Shown here piece after piece: positions 15,716 to 25,162 of a stretch of 64,000 nt of DNA (position 1 is the stretch's first letter; every line of letters begins with the position of its first letter). Source of the DNA: Phocaeicola faecalis (GTDB lineage Bacteria > Bacteroidota > Bacteroidia > Bacteroidales > Bacteroidaceae); assembly GCF_021730445.1 (NCBI RefSeq), contig NZ_JADNRM010000001.1:85848-149847 (forward strand). The letters are read 5' to 3'. A program made the position numbers and the translations under genes. The notes below the pieces were generated by a model. That model saw only the letters and a program-made list of their open reading frames with translations, ran no database searches and was not told the DNA's origin.

Positions 15716-16270
15716 TTATTCTCCATCATACAATGCAAAATATTTCCAAAGCGGAGCAGCCATCAATGCCTGTTTCACTTCATCATTCACTAATAATGTT
15801 TTTACTTCTTCCCGGCTGAGTAAATGCATACTTAAATCTTCCGTATCTTCCAAATGCTGAGTCGATATGGGTTCCACATCTGTAGCCAGATAACAATGAG
15901 TCATATTAGTCATGGTGCTGGCATTACCGGAAATTGTCATTAGTTTGCTCCAGCTTCCATTGCCATAACCGGTTTCTTCATATAGTTCACGTTGGGCGGA
16001 AACAAGCGGCTCCTCTCCTGCCTCACATACTCCGGCACATATTTCATATCGGGTTTCCCGAATCCCATGACGATATTGGCGAACCATCACAAATTGCCCT
16101 TCGCAAGTAATGGCAATGACATTTACCCAATCAGGGTATTCCAAAATATAATACTCAGGGATTTCTACTCCCGTAGGAAGTTTCACCCGGTCCCGGCGGG
16201 CTGTTAGCCAAGGGCGCTTAATGAGGTATTCACTTTCTATAACCTCCCACTTTCTATCATCTTTTTCCAT
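15716..16270 (-). CDS. NUDIX hydrolase, ADP-ribose pyrophosphatase-like
   Basis: A 184-residue NUDIX protein. The full NUDIX box runs from G80 through E86, R94-E95 and E98-E99 to G101 (the REL-Y-EET-G core). The N-terminal strand pattern and the FVMVRQYRHGIRE region before the box are those of ADP-ribose and GDP-mannose pyrophosphatases (NudF/NudK type). It hydrolyses a nucleoside diphosphate linked to another moiety, probably ADP-ribose. It is the first gene of the three-gene operon, read from the -7 element at 16299. Confidence 0.88.
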   Translation of the reverse strand: MEKDDRKWEVIESEYLIKRPWLTARRDRVKLPTGVEIPEYYILEYPDWVNVIAITCEGQFVMVRQYRHGIRETRYEICAGVCEAGEEPLVSAQRELYEETGYGNGSWSKLMTISGNASTMTNMTHCYLATDVEPISTQHLEDTEDLSMHLLSREEVKTLLVNDEVKQALMAAPLWKYFALYDGE

Positions 16271-16298
16271 AAGGATTGTTTTTTGTTTGGACGAGGAA

Positions 16299-16306
16299 CA
16301 AAGATA
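16299..16306 (-). promoter_or_regulatory. -7 element (TATCTTTG) of the NUDIX operon
   Basis: The reverse strand reads TATCTTTG 29 bases before the ATG at 16270. Confidence 0.55.
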
Positions 16307-16374
16307 CTATCTTTGAAAGTTAGAACAACTATAAAATAGGAGTTTTTATTCACCTATTTCCAACTTATAAATCT

Positions 16375-16382
16375 TACCTTTG
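16375..16382 (+). promoter_or_regulatory. -7 element (TACCTTTG) ahead of the KdpD-type genes
   Basis: TACCTTTG opens a 240-nt leader before the ATG at 16623. The leader contains a 30-codon frame at 16420-16512 (starting MENHINKNSFRQFG) that resembles nothing I know. The rest of 16271-16622 shows no gene. Confidence 0.5.
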
Positions 16383-16622
16383 CTTTCGATAATAATACTG
16401 TCATCATAACACATAAATTATGGAAAACCATATCAACAAAAATTCCTTCCGGCAATTTGGTCTGTACTTGTTTTACTACCCTTCCATTTTGGCAATATCC
16501 TTTTCAAAATGAAAAGGGAACAATAGCAGAAATTAAATAAACAATTGATTCATAGGTAGTTCCTATTCTGGTACACAATTTGTCTTTCTCTCAGATAAGA
16601 GATAATATGCTATAAAGATAAA

Positions 16623-17747
16623 ATGGAAAAAGAAGAAAACGTAAAACACTTTTTGGATTTAATCAAGCGTTCAAGACGTGGAAAGTTCAAAATCTACATT
16701 GGGATGATAGCCGGTGTAGGAAAGAGTTACCGAATGCTGCAAGAAGCACATGAAATGCAGGAAAATGGTGTTGACGTCCAAATCGGTTATATAGAAACAC
16801 ATGGAAGAGCCGGAACGGAAGCTTTATTGGAAGAGTTGGCAATTATTCCTCGCAAAAAAGTATTTTATAAAGGAAAAGAGATTGAAGAAATGGATTTGGA
16901 CTCTATCCTCCAGTTACATCCCGAATTGGTCATTGTAGATGAATTAGCACATACCAATATAGAAGGCAGTCGCAATGAAAAACGTTGGCAGGATGTTATG
17001 GAACTGTTGGACGCAGGAATCAATATCATTTCTGCTGTCAATATCCAACACATCGAAAGCCTGAATGAAGAAGTGAAAGGAATTGCCGGTATAGAAGTTA
17101 AAGAGCGTATTCCTGACAAAGTATTGCAAGAAGCTGATGAAGTGGTAAATATTGACCTTACTGCCGAAGAATTAATCAACCGTCTGAAAGCCGGAAAAAT
17201 ATACCGTCCTGAAAAAATAGAACTGGCATTGAATAACTTTTTCAAGACTGAGAATATCCTTCAGTTACGCGAATTAGCCCTTAAGGAAGTCGCTTTCAGA
17301 GTTGAGAAAAAAGTGGAGAATGAAATCGTTTCTATTGACAAAGGAGTGCGTCATGAAAAGTTTCTTGCCTGTATCAGTAGCAATGAGAAAACACCACGAC
17401 ATATCATCCGTAAAGCAGCACGGCTGGCTTCTCGCTATAGTACTGTATTCTTTGCCCTTTATGTGCAAACGCCGGTGGAAAGCACAGAACGCATTAACCT
17501 TGCCAGTCAGCGACATTTATTAAATCATTTTAAATTGGTTACAGAACTGGGAGGTGAAGTACTACAAGTGGCGTCTGCGAATATTTTAGATGAAATTATA
17601 AAAGCTTGCCAAGAGAAGCAGATTACAACAATATGCATGGGGCAACCGGCATTTAAAATGCCTTCTACCCTATTCTGTATTTCGAAATACAAAAAATTTC
17701 TAGCATCTTTGGCACAGATGGATATAGATTTGATTATACTTGCATAA
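16623..17747 (+). CDS. kdpD: KdpD-type sensor, N-terminal domains as a separate protein
   Basis: A 374-residue cytoplasmic protein equal to the N-terminal half of KdpD. A P-loop-like motif, GMIAGVGKSY, lies at residues 27-36, followed by GYIETHGRAGTEALL and VDELAHTN. From about residue 245 comes a universal-stress-protein domain (KFLACISSNEKTPRHIIRKA). In E. coli these domains sense potassium and cyclic-di-AMP or ATP and are fused to the kinase. Here the kinase is the next gene, 12 bases away. No kdpFABC pump or kdpE regulator is nearby, so the usual link to potassium uptake is missing in this window. Confidence 0.87.
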   Translation: MEKEENVKHFLDLIKRSRRGKFKIYIGMIAGVGKSYRMLQEAHEMQENGVDVQIGYIETHGRAGTEALLEELAIIPRKKVFYKGKEIEEMDLDSILQLHPELVIVDELAHTNIEGSRNEKRWQDVMELLDAGINIISAVNIQHIESLNEEVKGIAGIEVKERIPDKVLQEADEVVNIDLTAEELINRLKAGKIYRPEKIELALNNFFKTENILQLRELALKEVAFRVEKKVENEIVSIDKGVRHEKFLACISSNEKTPRHIIRKAARLASRYSTVFFALYVQTPVESTERINLASQRHLLNHFKLVTELGGEVLQVASANILDEIIKACQEKQITTICMGQPAFKMPSTLFCISKYKKFLASLAQMDIDLIILA

Positions 17748-17759
17748 AAAATAAAGTCT

Positions 17760-19226
17760 ATGAATATAAAAACAAAACTTACCCTTATTATCGGCATACT
17801 GGTAGCTATGATTGTATTATTGGTTGTCCTGTCAGTAGTGAATCTACAAATATTGACAGCAACAGACCCTGATAGTCCTGCTGCCGGCCCGGGATTGCAA
17901 AGAGCATTATTATGGATTTCCATTGTAGGGGCAGCATGTATTTGCGTAGGTATCGGTATATGGTTGCGCCTTCCCGCATCCATCAATAAACCTATTAAAG
18001 AAATAACAAACGGTATTCAGGAAATAGCAAATCATAATTACGGAAAGCGCCTTGACTTAAATGACAACCAGGAATTTGCTGAAGTATCAAAGAACTTCAA
18101 CCGAATGGCTAAACGGCTGGAGGAATATCATGCCAGTACTCTTTCTGAGATGATGGCCGCTAAAAAATACATGGAAACTATTATTAACAGTATCAATGAA
18201 CCCATCATTGGCTTGAATAACGAAATGGAAATTCTTTTTATCAATGATGAAGCCTTAAATGTACTCAACTTGAAAAGAGAGGATGTGATAAGACGTTCAG
18301 CTCAAGAAATCTCGATGCGTAATGACTTACTCCGCAGATTGGTTCGCGAACTAATAGATATCCCGTCACAGCAAACAGTAGATGACAAAAGTAAAAAAGA
18401 ACCATTGAAAATATATGCTGACGATAAAGAAAGTTTCTTTCAAGTAAAATATATAAGTATCACTCAACCCAGTAAAGACGATATGATACCAGAAAAAAGA
18501 GGATACGTCATTATGCTAAAAAATATAACGGAATTCAAAGAACTCGATTCCGCAAAGACTACTTTTATCTCTACCATTTCGCATGAACTCAAAACGCCTA
18601 TATCAGCCATCATGATGAGTCTCCAGCTATTGGAAGATAAACGCGTAGGTACACTGAACAACGAACAGGAAGATTTGGCAAGTAGCATAAAAGAAAATAG
18701 TGAACGTCTGCTGAGTATCACCGGAGAGCTACTGAATATGACCCAGGTAGAATCAGGGAAATTACAACTTAAACCGAAAATAACCAAACCTATTGAATTA
18801 ATAGAATATGCCATTAAAGCCAATCGCGTACAAGCAGAGAAATTCAATATCCAGATAGAAGTAGAATATCCGGAAGATAAAGTAGGCAAATTATTTATCG
18901 ACAGTGAAAAGATTGCATGGGTTCTGACTAATTTGCTTTCCAATGCTATCCGCTACTCACCGGAAAATGGACATGTAGTAATCGGCGCCCATCAAACCGA
19001 TGACAATTACATTGAAATGTATGTGCAGGATTTCGGGAAAGGAATAGATCCGCGTTATCATAAAAGTATCTTTGATCATTATTTCCGCGTCCCCGGAACA
19101 AAAGTACAAGGAAGCGGTTTGGGACTTTCCATTTCCCGTGACTTTGTGGAAGCACATAATGGAACATTGACCGTACAGAGTGAATTAGGTAAAGGCAGTA
19201 AATTTATCATGCGGCTAAAAGCTTGA
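17760..19226 (+). CDS. Membrane sensor histidine kinase paired with the KdpD-like protein
   Basis: A 488-residue kinase. Two membrane helices (about residues 7-29 and 49-70) flank a very short periplasmic loop. A HAMP linker follows (residues 70-120), then a PAS domain (about 135-260, starting IINSINEPIIGLNNEMEIL), HisKA with the phosphoacceptor H275 (STISHELKTP), and an HATPase domain with N-box NLLSNAIRYSP and G-box GSGLGLSI. In Bacteroidetes a kinase like this supplies the C-terminal half of the split KdpD. No response regulator gene follows; the next gene is convergent. Confidence 0.87.
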   Translation: MNIKTKLTLIIGILVAMIVLLVVLSVVNLQILTATDPDSPAAGPGLQRALLWISIVGAACICVGIGIWLRLPASINKPIKEITNGIQEIANHNYGKRLDLNDNQEFAEVSKNFNRMAKRLEEYHASTLSEMMAAKKYMETIINSINEPIIGLNNEMEILFINDEALNVLNLKREDVIRRSAQEISMRNDLLRRLVRELIDIPSQQTVDDKSKKEPLKIYADDKESFFQVKYISITQPSKDDMIPEKRGYVIMLKNITEFKELDSAKTTFISTISHELKTPISAIMMSLQLLEDKRVGTLNNEQEDLASSIKENSERLLSITGELLNMTQVESGKLQLKPKITKPIELIEYAIKANRVQAEKFNIQIEVEYPEDKVGKLFIDSEKIAWVLTNLLSNAIRYSPENGHVVIGAHQTDDNYIEMYVQDFGKGIDPRYHKSIFDHYFRVPGTKVQGSGLGLSISRDFVEAHNGTLTVQSELGKGSKFIMRLKA

Positions 19227-19246
19227 TATGATATCTTCTAATATAA

Positions 19247-19283
19247 TATGGAGGATTGTTCTCTAAAAAAGACATCCTCCATA
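19247..19283. terminator. Hairpin between convergent kinase and AraC sensor genes
   Basis: TATGGAGGA (19247-19255) pairs with TCCTCCATA (19275-19283) around a 19-nt loop, 20 bases after the kinase stop codon. Confidence 0.5.
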
Positions 19284-19319
19284 CTAGAATATTTACCAAC
19301 TACCTTTTATCATATTACA

Positions 19320-21272
19320 TTATCTATGTTTCGTCTTTTTATGTATCTTTTTATAATCCGATGGAGATATACCATAGTGTTTCTTAAAAACTGAACTAAA
19401 ATATTTTGCATCAGAAAATCCTAACTGATAATTCATTTCGTTAATTTGAATGTCTTCTCCAGACAATAACATATCAACAGCTTTTCTCATTTTATAACGA
19501 AGAATATAATCTTTGGGAGCCATTTGAGTTATAGCTCTCATTTTATTATAAAAGGCACTTCGGCTCATAGGTATACTCTGAGCTATTAAATCTATATTAA
19601 CTTTCGATATACTAATATTTTCCTCTAAAAAACTGTCAACCTTTTCTATAAATTCGATATCTTCAGGATTTGTAGCAGAATTATCTAATTCTTCTTTATC
19701 ATCCAATATTTCTATTGAGGCCTGCACTGATGCCGGATTAATTTTCTTTAATAGGCTCCACCCCAAAAAACATGATACAAGACTACACATTATGTATATA
19801 CCACTTGTCCTCCAGAAAGGTGGGTGAACAATCACTTTAATATTACGCTGCGCTACCAAAGTTCCAGTTTCTGCCGACAGTGTCCTGATATGAATATGAT
19901 GTATCCCCGGATGAAGGTTATGGCAAGTAATAGTTCCATCAATCGACGGAACGCTCCAATCTCCATTCTCTAATTTCCAAGTATACAATAATTGTGGTGA
20001 ATAATCATACATAGGTGAAATTGCTTTAATTGTAAAAGTATTCTCTCTATATGATAACTTTAAGATCTTTGTGTATTGCAAAGACTGTTTCAAGGGAGAA
20101 TTATCCATGCCTACATGTACCGGATGCCCATGAATAAACAACTCGTCTAAATATATAGGGGTGTATTTTCTATTACACATCTTGCACTCATTCCATACAA
20201 ACGGTTCATCATTAATAATAGCTGTATATACCTTATTTTCGGGATGATATCCGGTTTCATCTATACAATGGGAACTATGTATAACTGAAATAGGCGATGA
20301 AGGTGATGCTTGGTTTAAATCTCTATATTTCTTATATTCTATCAAAATCTCATCAATCATTATCACTCCTGTTTTATAATCGGCCATCCATATACGCTTT
20401 TGTTCATCTACCCAAACATCTCTTATTTGATGCGTATTTCCATTATTATAAATATCCATATTAGTATATAAGAAATATGTATAATCAGAAATATTCATGA
20501 GATAAATAGCTGCCTTATTGGTAACAATCATGATATATTGTTTATCAAAAGAATGAATACATGTAATTTCTGAAGAAAGAATATTCGTTTTTATACAGAG
20601 AAGCTCTTTTGTATTCCAATCATAAACATTTATTCCGGTAGCTCTATCTTGAATGAAAAGCCTCCGCTTTATTTTGTCATAATATAAACATTCTATATTC
20701 CGGCATTTTCCATCAGACAGATCCATTTTAACAAGTTTCAGTTTGCCATTTTTATAATAGAAATGAAATAGGCCTACTGAAGTTCCAATAAAATATTCAT
20801 CATTAGAAATAGCTGATAGAGCATAAACATGCCCAATTGAGAGCATAAAACTATACGTTTTCTTTGTATCCAGATTATAGAGGTATAGTTTGTCCTGATA
20901 TCCAAACCAAAGATGATTATTATTAACGCCATAGATATGGTCTATCTTTCCTAAATTCCGTTCCATTTTATAACGATCCAAGTATGCATCATAATAGAAT
21001 AGGTTGCCATTTAATGAAATCCCTTTCATTATATTATGACTATCCAAAAATAAGAATGCATCTTGAGTGTCTAATATATACTGCTTTAAATTTTTTCCAT
21101 CAAAACGGTTTATGCCATCATCATGCAAAAACCACATAAATCCATTCGCATCTTTCTGTATATCATACGTTTTTGCATTATTTACTGTATTATGGATATA
21201 CGAAGATTGAAGTGTATGAGCATAAGATATCGTTCCGAACATCGTTATGAGGAGGTATAAAATATATTTCAT
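19320..21272 (-). CDS. Membrane-bound AraC-type sensor-regulator with beta-propeller (no kinase or receiver)
   Basis: A 650-residue protein. After a signal sequence come short Reg_prop-like blades (DIQKDANGFMWFLHDDGINR, IRDVWVDEQKRIWMADYKTG), then a Y_Y_Y-type domain (LLYTWKLENGDWS near residue 430) and one membrane helix (about 488-508). A cytoplasmic linker leads to an AraC DNA-binding domain (QINEMNYQLGFSDAKYFSS, then SPSDYKK). This is the outline of a Bacteroides hybrid two-component system with the histidine kinase and receiver removed, and with a shorter sensor than usual. It would pass a periplasmic signal straight to DNA. No polysaccharide-use genes lie beside it. Confidence 0.85.
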   Translation of the reverse strand: MKYILYLLITMFGTISYAHTLQSSYIHNTVNNAKTYDIQKDANGFMWFLHDDGINRFDGKNLKQYILDTQDAFLFLDSHNIMKGISLNGNLFYYDAYLDRYKMERNLGKIDHIYGVNNNHLWFGYQDKLYLYNLDTKKTYSFMLSIGHVYALSAISNDEYFIGTSVGLFHFYYKNGKLKLVKMDLSDGKCRNIECLYYDKIKRRLFIQDRATGINVYDWNTKELLCIKTNILSSEITCIHSFDKQYIMIVTNKAAIYLMNISDYTYFLYTNMDIYNNGNTHQIRDVWVDEQKRIWMADYKTGVIMIDEILIEYKKYRDLNQASPSSPISVIHSSHCIDETGYHPENKVYTAIINDEPFVWNECKMCNRKYTPIYLDELFIHGHPVHVGMDNSPLKQSLQYTKILKLSYRENTFTIKAISPMYDYSPQLLYTWKLENGDWSVPSIDGTITCHNLHPGIHHIHIRTLSAETGTLVAQRNIKVIVHPPFWRTSGIYIMCSLVSCFLGWSLLKKINPASVQASIEILDDKEELDNSATNPEDIEFIEKVDSFLEENISISKVNIDLIAQSIPMSRSAFYNKMRAITQMAPKDYILRYKMRKAVDMLLSGEDIQINEMNYQLGFSDAKYFSSVFKKHYGISPSDYKKIHKKTKHR

Positions 21273-22242
21273 TTTAGATTATTTTTAATTGAACCAATAA
21301 TTGTTTTATAAAGTCCTGTTTTTTATAATGGCCAGAGCCTACAGAGCCCTAACCAACTCATATTTGATGGGGTGGGGAACGAATCTTTAGTGCACACGCA
21401 CGGTATACGTTTAAAACTAATATAATGTGTGATAACGTCAACAGAATCGAACTACAACAAGGATTCCTTGTGAGGAATCGTAAATCACGACATTAATAAT
21501 TGTAAAAAAGGTATTTCAAATTGATAAATAGAAAATGCAGATGTTACAAATTTAAATCAGCAGAAAAAAATAAATATACAAAGAGTAGCTAATAGTATAA
21601 AAAAGCATTGTTCATACACATTTTTTCAAGAAATGACAGTCTGGCAGTGTCTAATTTTAATTCACTAATGACTTAAATTATTATGCTAAAACAAGGCATA
21701 CATTCCCCCAACATGGAACTAAATCAATTTCATGCATTTTATTTAAAATCAAGCGGATTTATGCTTAATCTTAAACCTCTTTTTTATGAATGCTTATTAT
21801 ATGTTATGTGTCATTATACATAATAAATCATTTTAAATTAGAGCATAAGCACGTTTTTTATAGAAGAAAAGGATTGATATATCCGATAAAAATAAAAGTA
21901 GATAGGATGGATTTTAGATAAAGGTTTGATATCCCATATAAAAACGTATGTATAACATTAACTCTTGTTCTCATAATATAAATGTGCAATATTTAAAATG
22001 TATCTTCTATAGAAGATGTAAAAGTACTTATAAAAGTATATATGATGATCTTCTAAATAGAATTTGTTTTAATATTTTAACAGTAAACGATGTTGTCTAC
22101 AAAATATCCGTGATTATGTATACTAATACGTCATGAATAAAAGTCGTTTTCATTAAATAATATGATATAAATTATTTTTTCTATCTATTCACAAATTATT
22201 ACTGATAAGAAAACAAAAGAAAAATATATTAGGTAAGTCTTT
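21273..22242. other. About 1 kb without a recognisable gene
   Basis: The stretch is A/T-rich with only short frames; the longest, 62 codons at 21948, has a composition expected by chance. A small hairpin (GATTCCT/AGGAATC) lies near 21462-21479. I see no RNA gene, riboswitch or insertion-sequence end. It separates the membrane AraC sensor from the mgtC-rmuC unit, a place where such sensors usually have their target operon. Confidence 0.5.
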
Positions 22243-22290
22243 ATATAAAAAATCTGTCCTTAGAAACATGAAATTTCCAAGGACAGATTG
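22243..22290 (-). terminator. Intrinsic terminator of the rmuC-mgtC unit
   Basis: AATCTGTCCT (22251-22260) and AGGACAGATT (22280-22289) form a perfect 10-bp stem. On the minus strand it is followed by a T-run (plus-strand A-run at 22246-22252), 24 bases after the mgtC-like stop. Confidence 0.75.
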
Positions 22291-22313
22291 ATAGAGAAAG
22301 TCTTTATTGGTAT

Positions 22314-22982
22314 TTATTCAATTCTATGTACTGTTATGTCATGAAAATCCTGCAATAAAGTCAGTAACATACCTTCATCATTGTATTTTTTAGACTTTAT
22401 TACCATCGTGACATAGTAAGTGGTCAGTTCGCCCACAGTTTTTTCTTCCAGCTGATAAGACACTATATTATAATCTTTTGAATTGAACTTTTTTGCCATT
22501 TTATTCAATGTTTCCTTGTTGTCTGTTGAAAACTCAACCATGGAACTCTTCATACCGATACTCTTAAAAAGATAGCTCAATGCCTCCAAACCTATTAGAG
22601 TAAGAATAGTGGCCGAGATTCCCAGCCAATACATTCCGGCTCCTACTGCCAATCCGATACCTGACGTAGCCCATATACCGGCAGCCGTTGTCAATCCACG
22701 CACAATCTGTTTCTGAAAAATGATAGTTCCGGCACCAATAAAACCGATACCGCTCACCACTTGTGCAGCCACACGGCTTGGATCTAAATCTATCCCCTCT
22801 ATCTTTATAACTTCCATAAATCCATATTGCGAAACAATCATTATTAGTGCACTTCCCAGTGACACAAGAAAATGAGTGCGATAACCAGCTTCTTTGGCAC
22901 GATATTCCCTATCCAATCCGATAACAGCACCAAGTGCTCCTGCTACAAACAGCCTTAAAATAAAATCCCATGTCATACTCAT
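22314..22982 (-). CDS. MgtC/SapB-family membrane protein
   Basis: A 222-residue inner-membrane protein. The N-terminal domain has the family signature GLDREYRAKEAGYRTHFLVS and about four helices (RLFVAGALGAVIGL, LGSALIMIVSQYG, GIGFIGAGTIIF, ATSGIGLAVGAGM). The C-terminal 75 residues form a soluble ACT-like domain. Family members influence magnesium homeostasis and ATP synthase activity; a direct transport role is doubtful. It lies 25 bases after rmuC and should be cotranscribed with it. Confidence 0.88.
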   Translation of the reverse strand: MSMTWDFILRLFVAGALGAVIGLDREYRAKEAGYRTHFLVSLGSALIMIVSQYGFMEVIKIEGIDLDPSRVAAQVVSGIGFIGAGTIIFQKQIVRGLTTAAGIWATSGIGLAVGAGMYWLGISATILTLIGLEALSYLFKSIGMKSSMVEFSTDNKETLNKMAKKFNSKDYNIVSYQLEEKTVGELTTYYVTMVIKSKKYNDEGMLLTLLQDFHDITVHRIE

Positions 22983-23007
22983 ATTTTTATCCTCCGCTTT
23001 TTATATA

Positions 23008-24240
23008 TCAATCATCTTCATCTTCCATTAGTTCGGGCAAATGCAGCATCTTCTGGCTATCCTCTGCCGGAAGTGCTTCCACTTGTCTTAGCTTGCGTTC
23101 AATAGCTCGGGTACGTTTGCCCATCACCTCTTCCAGTTGGTCGCCGGCACTCTGCAAATTTTTCTGAACCTTCTCCAACAGGCCACCAAACTTGCCGAAC
23201 TCCGTTTTAACGGCTCCAAGCACATTCCATACTTCACTTGTACGTTTTTGAATAGCCAATGTACGGAATCCCATTTGCAGACTGTTAAGAATAGCTCCTA
23301 ATGTAGTTGGTCCCGTTACTACAATCTTAAACTCCTTTTGCAATGTCTCTACCAATGATGTCCGGCGAATCACTTCCGCATAAATGTTTTCAAATGGCAA
23401 AAACATGATGGCAAAATCTGTTGTAAATGGCGGATCTACATATTTGTCATGAATATCTTTTGCCATTTTCTTTATCGTTATTTCCAATTGTCGTGAAGAA
23501 GTATCTATTAATGCAGTATCACCGGCTTCGTAAGCATCTTGGTACTGTTCATAGATATCCTTTGGAAATTTGGCATCAACCGGTAAATAGACAACTTCAT
23601 TACTATCCTCTTTCCCGGGTAATTTAATGGCGAATTCAACAAATTCCGTAGCGTTCTTTTTAGTTTTTACATTGGCTTCATACTGTTCAGGACTCAGCAT
23701 TTGGTCAAGTAAAGCCCCTAATTGCACCTCTCCGAAGGTGCCACGTGTTTTTACATTGCTTAATACTTTCTTTAATCCGCCCACATCTTGCGCCAGACTT
23801 TTCATCTCTCCTAACCCTTTCTGTACATTTTCCAGCTGAGTACGAACAATTTCGAATGATTGGCCGATTCGTTCATTCAATGTCTTCTGCAGTTTTTCTT
23901 CCACCATTATACGCATATCATCCAATCGTTTTTCCGTACTCTTTATGAGCGCATCTTGCTGTTTTCCCATTGCTTCAAACTTTTCCCGTTGCATTTCATT
24001 GCCTGTGAGCAAATTTTTATGCAAGGTATCTTGCATTTGTCCAACAGAAAAATTTAAAGCCTGGTTCAGTTCTGAACGAAGTTCACGGATGCTACGCCCC
24101 AGCTCTTCTCTATTTGCTTTCATTTCTTCGTGAAGCAATGATTCTAAACGTTCCGTTTGCAAACGGTTATTTTTAGTAAGTGTAACTACCAAATTGGCAA
24201 TCAGCAATATGAGGACAATTATTATTAAAATCAGTTCCAT
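23008..24240 (-). CDS. rmuC: DNA recombination protein RmuC
   Basis: A 410-residue protein with an N-terminal membrane anchor (ILIIIVLILLIANLVVTL), a long coiled coil (about residues 30-160), and the RmuC nuclease-like domain from about 165 (TRGTFGEVQLGALLDQML, then YLPVDAKFPKDIYEQY). The PVDAKFP motif contains the predicted catalytic Asp and Lys. RmuC limits inversions at short inverted repeats in E. coli. The -7 element is at 24259-24266 on the same strand, and mgtC follows in the same transcript. Confidence 0.92.
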   Translation of the reverse strand: MELILIIIVLILLIANLVVTLTKNNRLQTERLESLLHEEMKANREELGRSIRELRSELNQALNFSVGQMQDTLHKNLLTGNEMQREKFEAMGKQQDALIKSTEKRLDDMRIMVEEKLQKTLNERIGQSFEIVRTQLENVQKGLGEMKSLAQDVGGLKKVLSNVKTRGTFGEVQLGALLDQMLSPEQYEANVKTKKNATEFVEFAIKLPGKEDSNEVVYLPVDAKFPKDIYEQYQDAYEAGDTALIDTSSRQLEITIKKMAKDIHDKYVDPPFTTDFAIMFLPFENIYAEVIRRTSLVETLQKEFKIVVTGPTTLGAILNSLQMGFRTLAIQKRTSEVWNVLGAVKTEFGKFGGLLEKVQKNLQSAGDQLEEVMGKRTRAIERKLRQVEALPAEDSQKMLHLPELMEDEDD

Positions 24241-24258
24241 AATTCTTGTTATTTATAG

Positions 24259-24266
24259 CAAATGTA
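24259..24266 (-). promoter_or_regulatory. -7 element (TACATTTG) of rmuC-mgtC
   Basis: The reverse strand reads TACATTTG 19 bases before the rmuC ATG. Confidence 0.5.
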
Positions 24267-24288
24267 GCAAATAATAAACGATATTTCT

Positions 24289-24296
24289 TATATTTG
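24289..24296 (+). promoter_or_regulatory. -7 element (TATATTTG) of the Cof-type gene
   Basis: TATATTTG lies 27 bases before the ATG at 24323 in the short space divergent from rmuC. Confidence 0.5.
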
Positions 24297-24322
24297 TCTC
24301 AAAATTCACCTTAAGCACTTTT

Positions 24323-25129
24323 ATGAAGTATAAATTACTGGCATTAGATTTAGACGGAACACTGACTAATACCAAAAAAGAGATTACTCCTTACACACGA
24401 CAAGCCATTATTGAAGCCCAACAAAAAGGAGTGAAAATAATATTGGCAACAGGGCGTCCTACCTATGGGGTTGCTCCCATTGCCGAGCATCTTTGTCTGA
24501 GAGAATACGGTGGATACATTCTTTCTTATAACGGAGGAAGAATCATCAATTGGCAAACAGGAGAAGTGATGTACGAAAACCTGCTTGACCACTCCGTTAT
24601 TCCATTTTTATACAACTATGCAAAGAAATACGGTTTTACCATCATCACTTATCATAATGAGTTTGTCATTACCGAAAATCCTGATGATGAATACGTACAA
24701 AAGCTTGCATTGCTAAATGTTATGACAATCAAAAAAGTCGACAACTTCCTATTGGCCATCAAGTTTCCTGTTGGAAAATGCATGATTGTAGGTGAACCGG
24801 TTAAACTTGCTGCCATGGAAAATGAAATGTATAATGACTTAAAAGAGCTATTGGGGATTTATCGTTCAGAAGCTTATTTCTTGGAATTGGTCCCCAAAGG
24901 AATTGATAAGGCACAAGCTCTTTCTGTCCTATTAAAAGAATTAGGCAAGAAGCAAGAAGAACTCATAGCGATAGGTGACGGATTTAATGATATCTCAATG
25001 ATAAAATATGCCGGATTGGGAGTAGCAATGGCAAATGCCCAAGATATAGTAAGGCAAAATGCCGACTTCATCACCGCCTCCAATGAAGAAGACGGTGTGG
25101 CGGCTGTTGTAAAAAAATTCATTCTCTAG
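24323..25129 (+). CDS. Cof-type HAD-IIB phosphatase
   Basis: A 268-residue sugar-phosphatase-like HAD protein. Motif I is ALDLDGTLTNT with D9 and D11, motif II is IILATGRPTYG, motif III is GIDKAQALSVLL and motif IV is AIGDGFNDISM. The large C2B cap between motifs II and III fits the Cof/YidA group, which removes phosphate from sugar phosphates and flavin or thiamine intermediates. The preferred substrate is unknown. It stands alone, facing the convergent rluA-rlmD unit. Confidence 0.9.
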   Translation: MKYKLLALDLDGTLTNTKKEITPYTRQAIIEAQQKGVKIILATGRPTYGVAPIAEHLCLREYGGYILSYNGGRIINWQTGEVMYENLLDHSVIPFLYNYAKKYGFTIITYHNEFVITENPDDEYVQKLALLNVMTIKKVDNFLLAIKFPVGKCMIVGEPVKLAAMENEMYNDLKELLGIYRSEAYFLELVPKGIDKAQALSVLLKELGKKQEELIAIGDGFNDISMIKYAGLGVAMANAQDIVRQNADFITASNEEDGVAAVVKKFIL

Positions 25130-25162
25130 ATTTATTAAGGCTTCCAGAGACTTATTTGTAGG

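Noticed and set aside
16420-16512. A 30-codon frame in the leader of the KdpD-like gene, considered as a kdpF-like peptide or kdpC remnant.
   Set aside because: KdpF is a single hydrophobic helix, and this product starts with polar residues (MENHINKNSFRQ) and lacks kdpC motifs. The leader frame remains unexplained.
21948-22136. A 62-codon frame in the gene-free kilobase.
   Set aside because: It is A/T-rich, with many Asn, Tyr and Ile codons as expected from base composition, and has no homologue or start signal that I can see.
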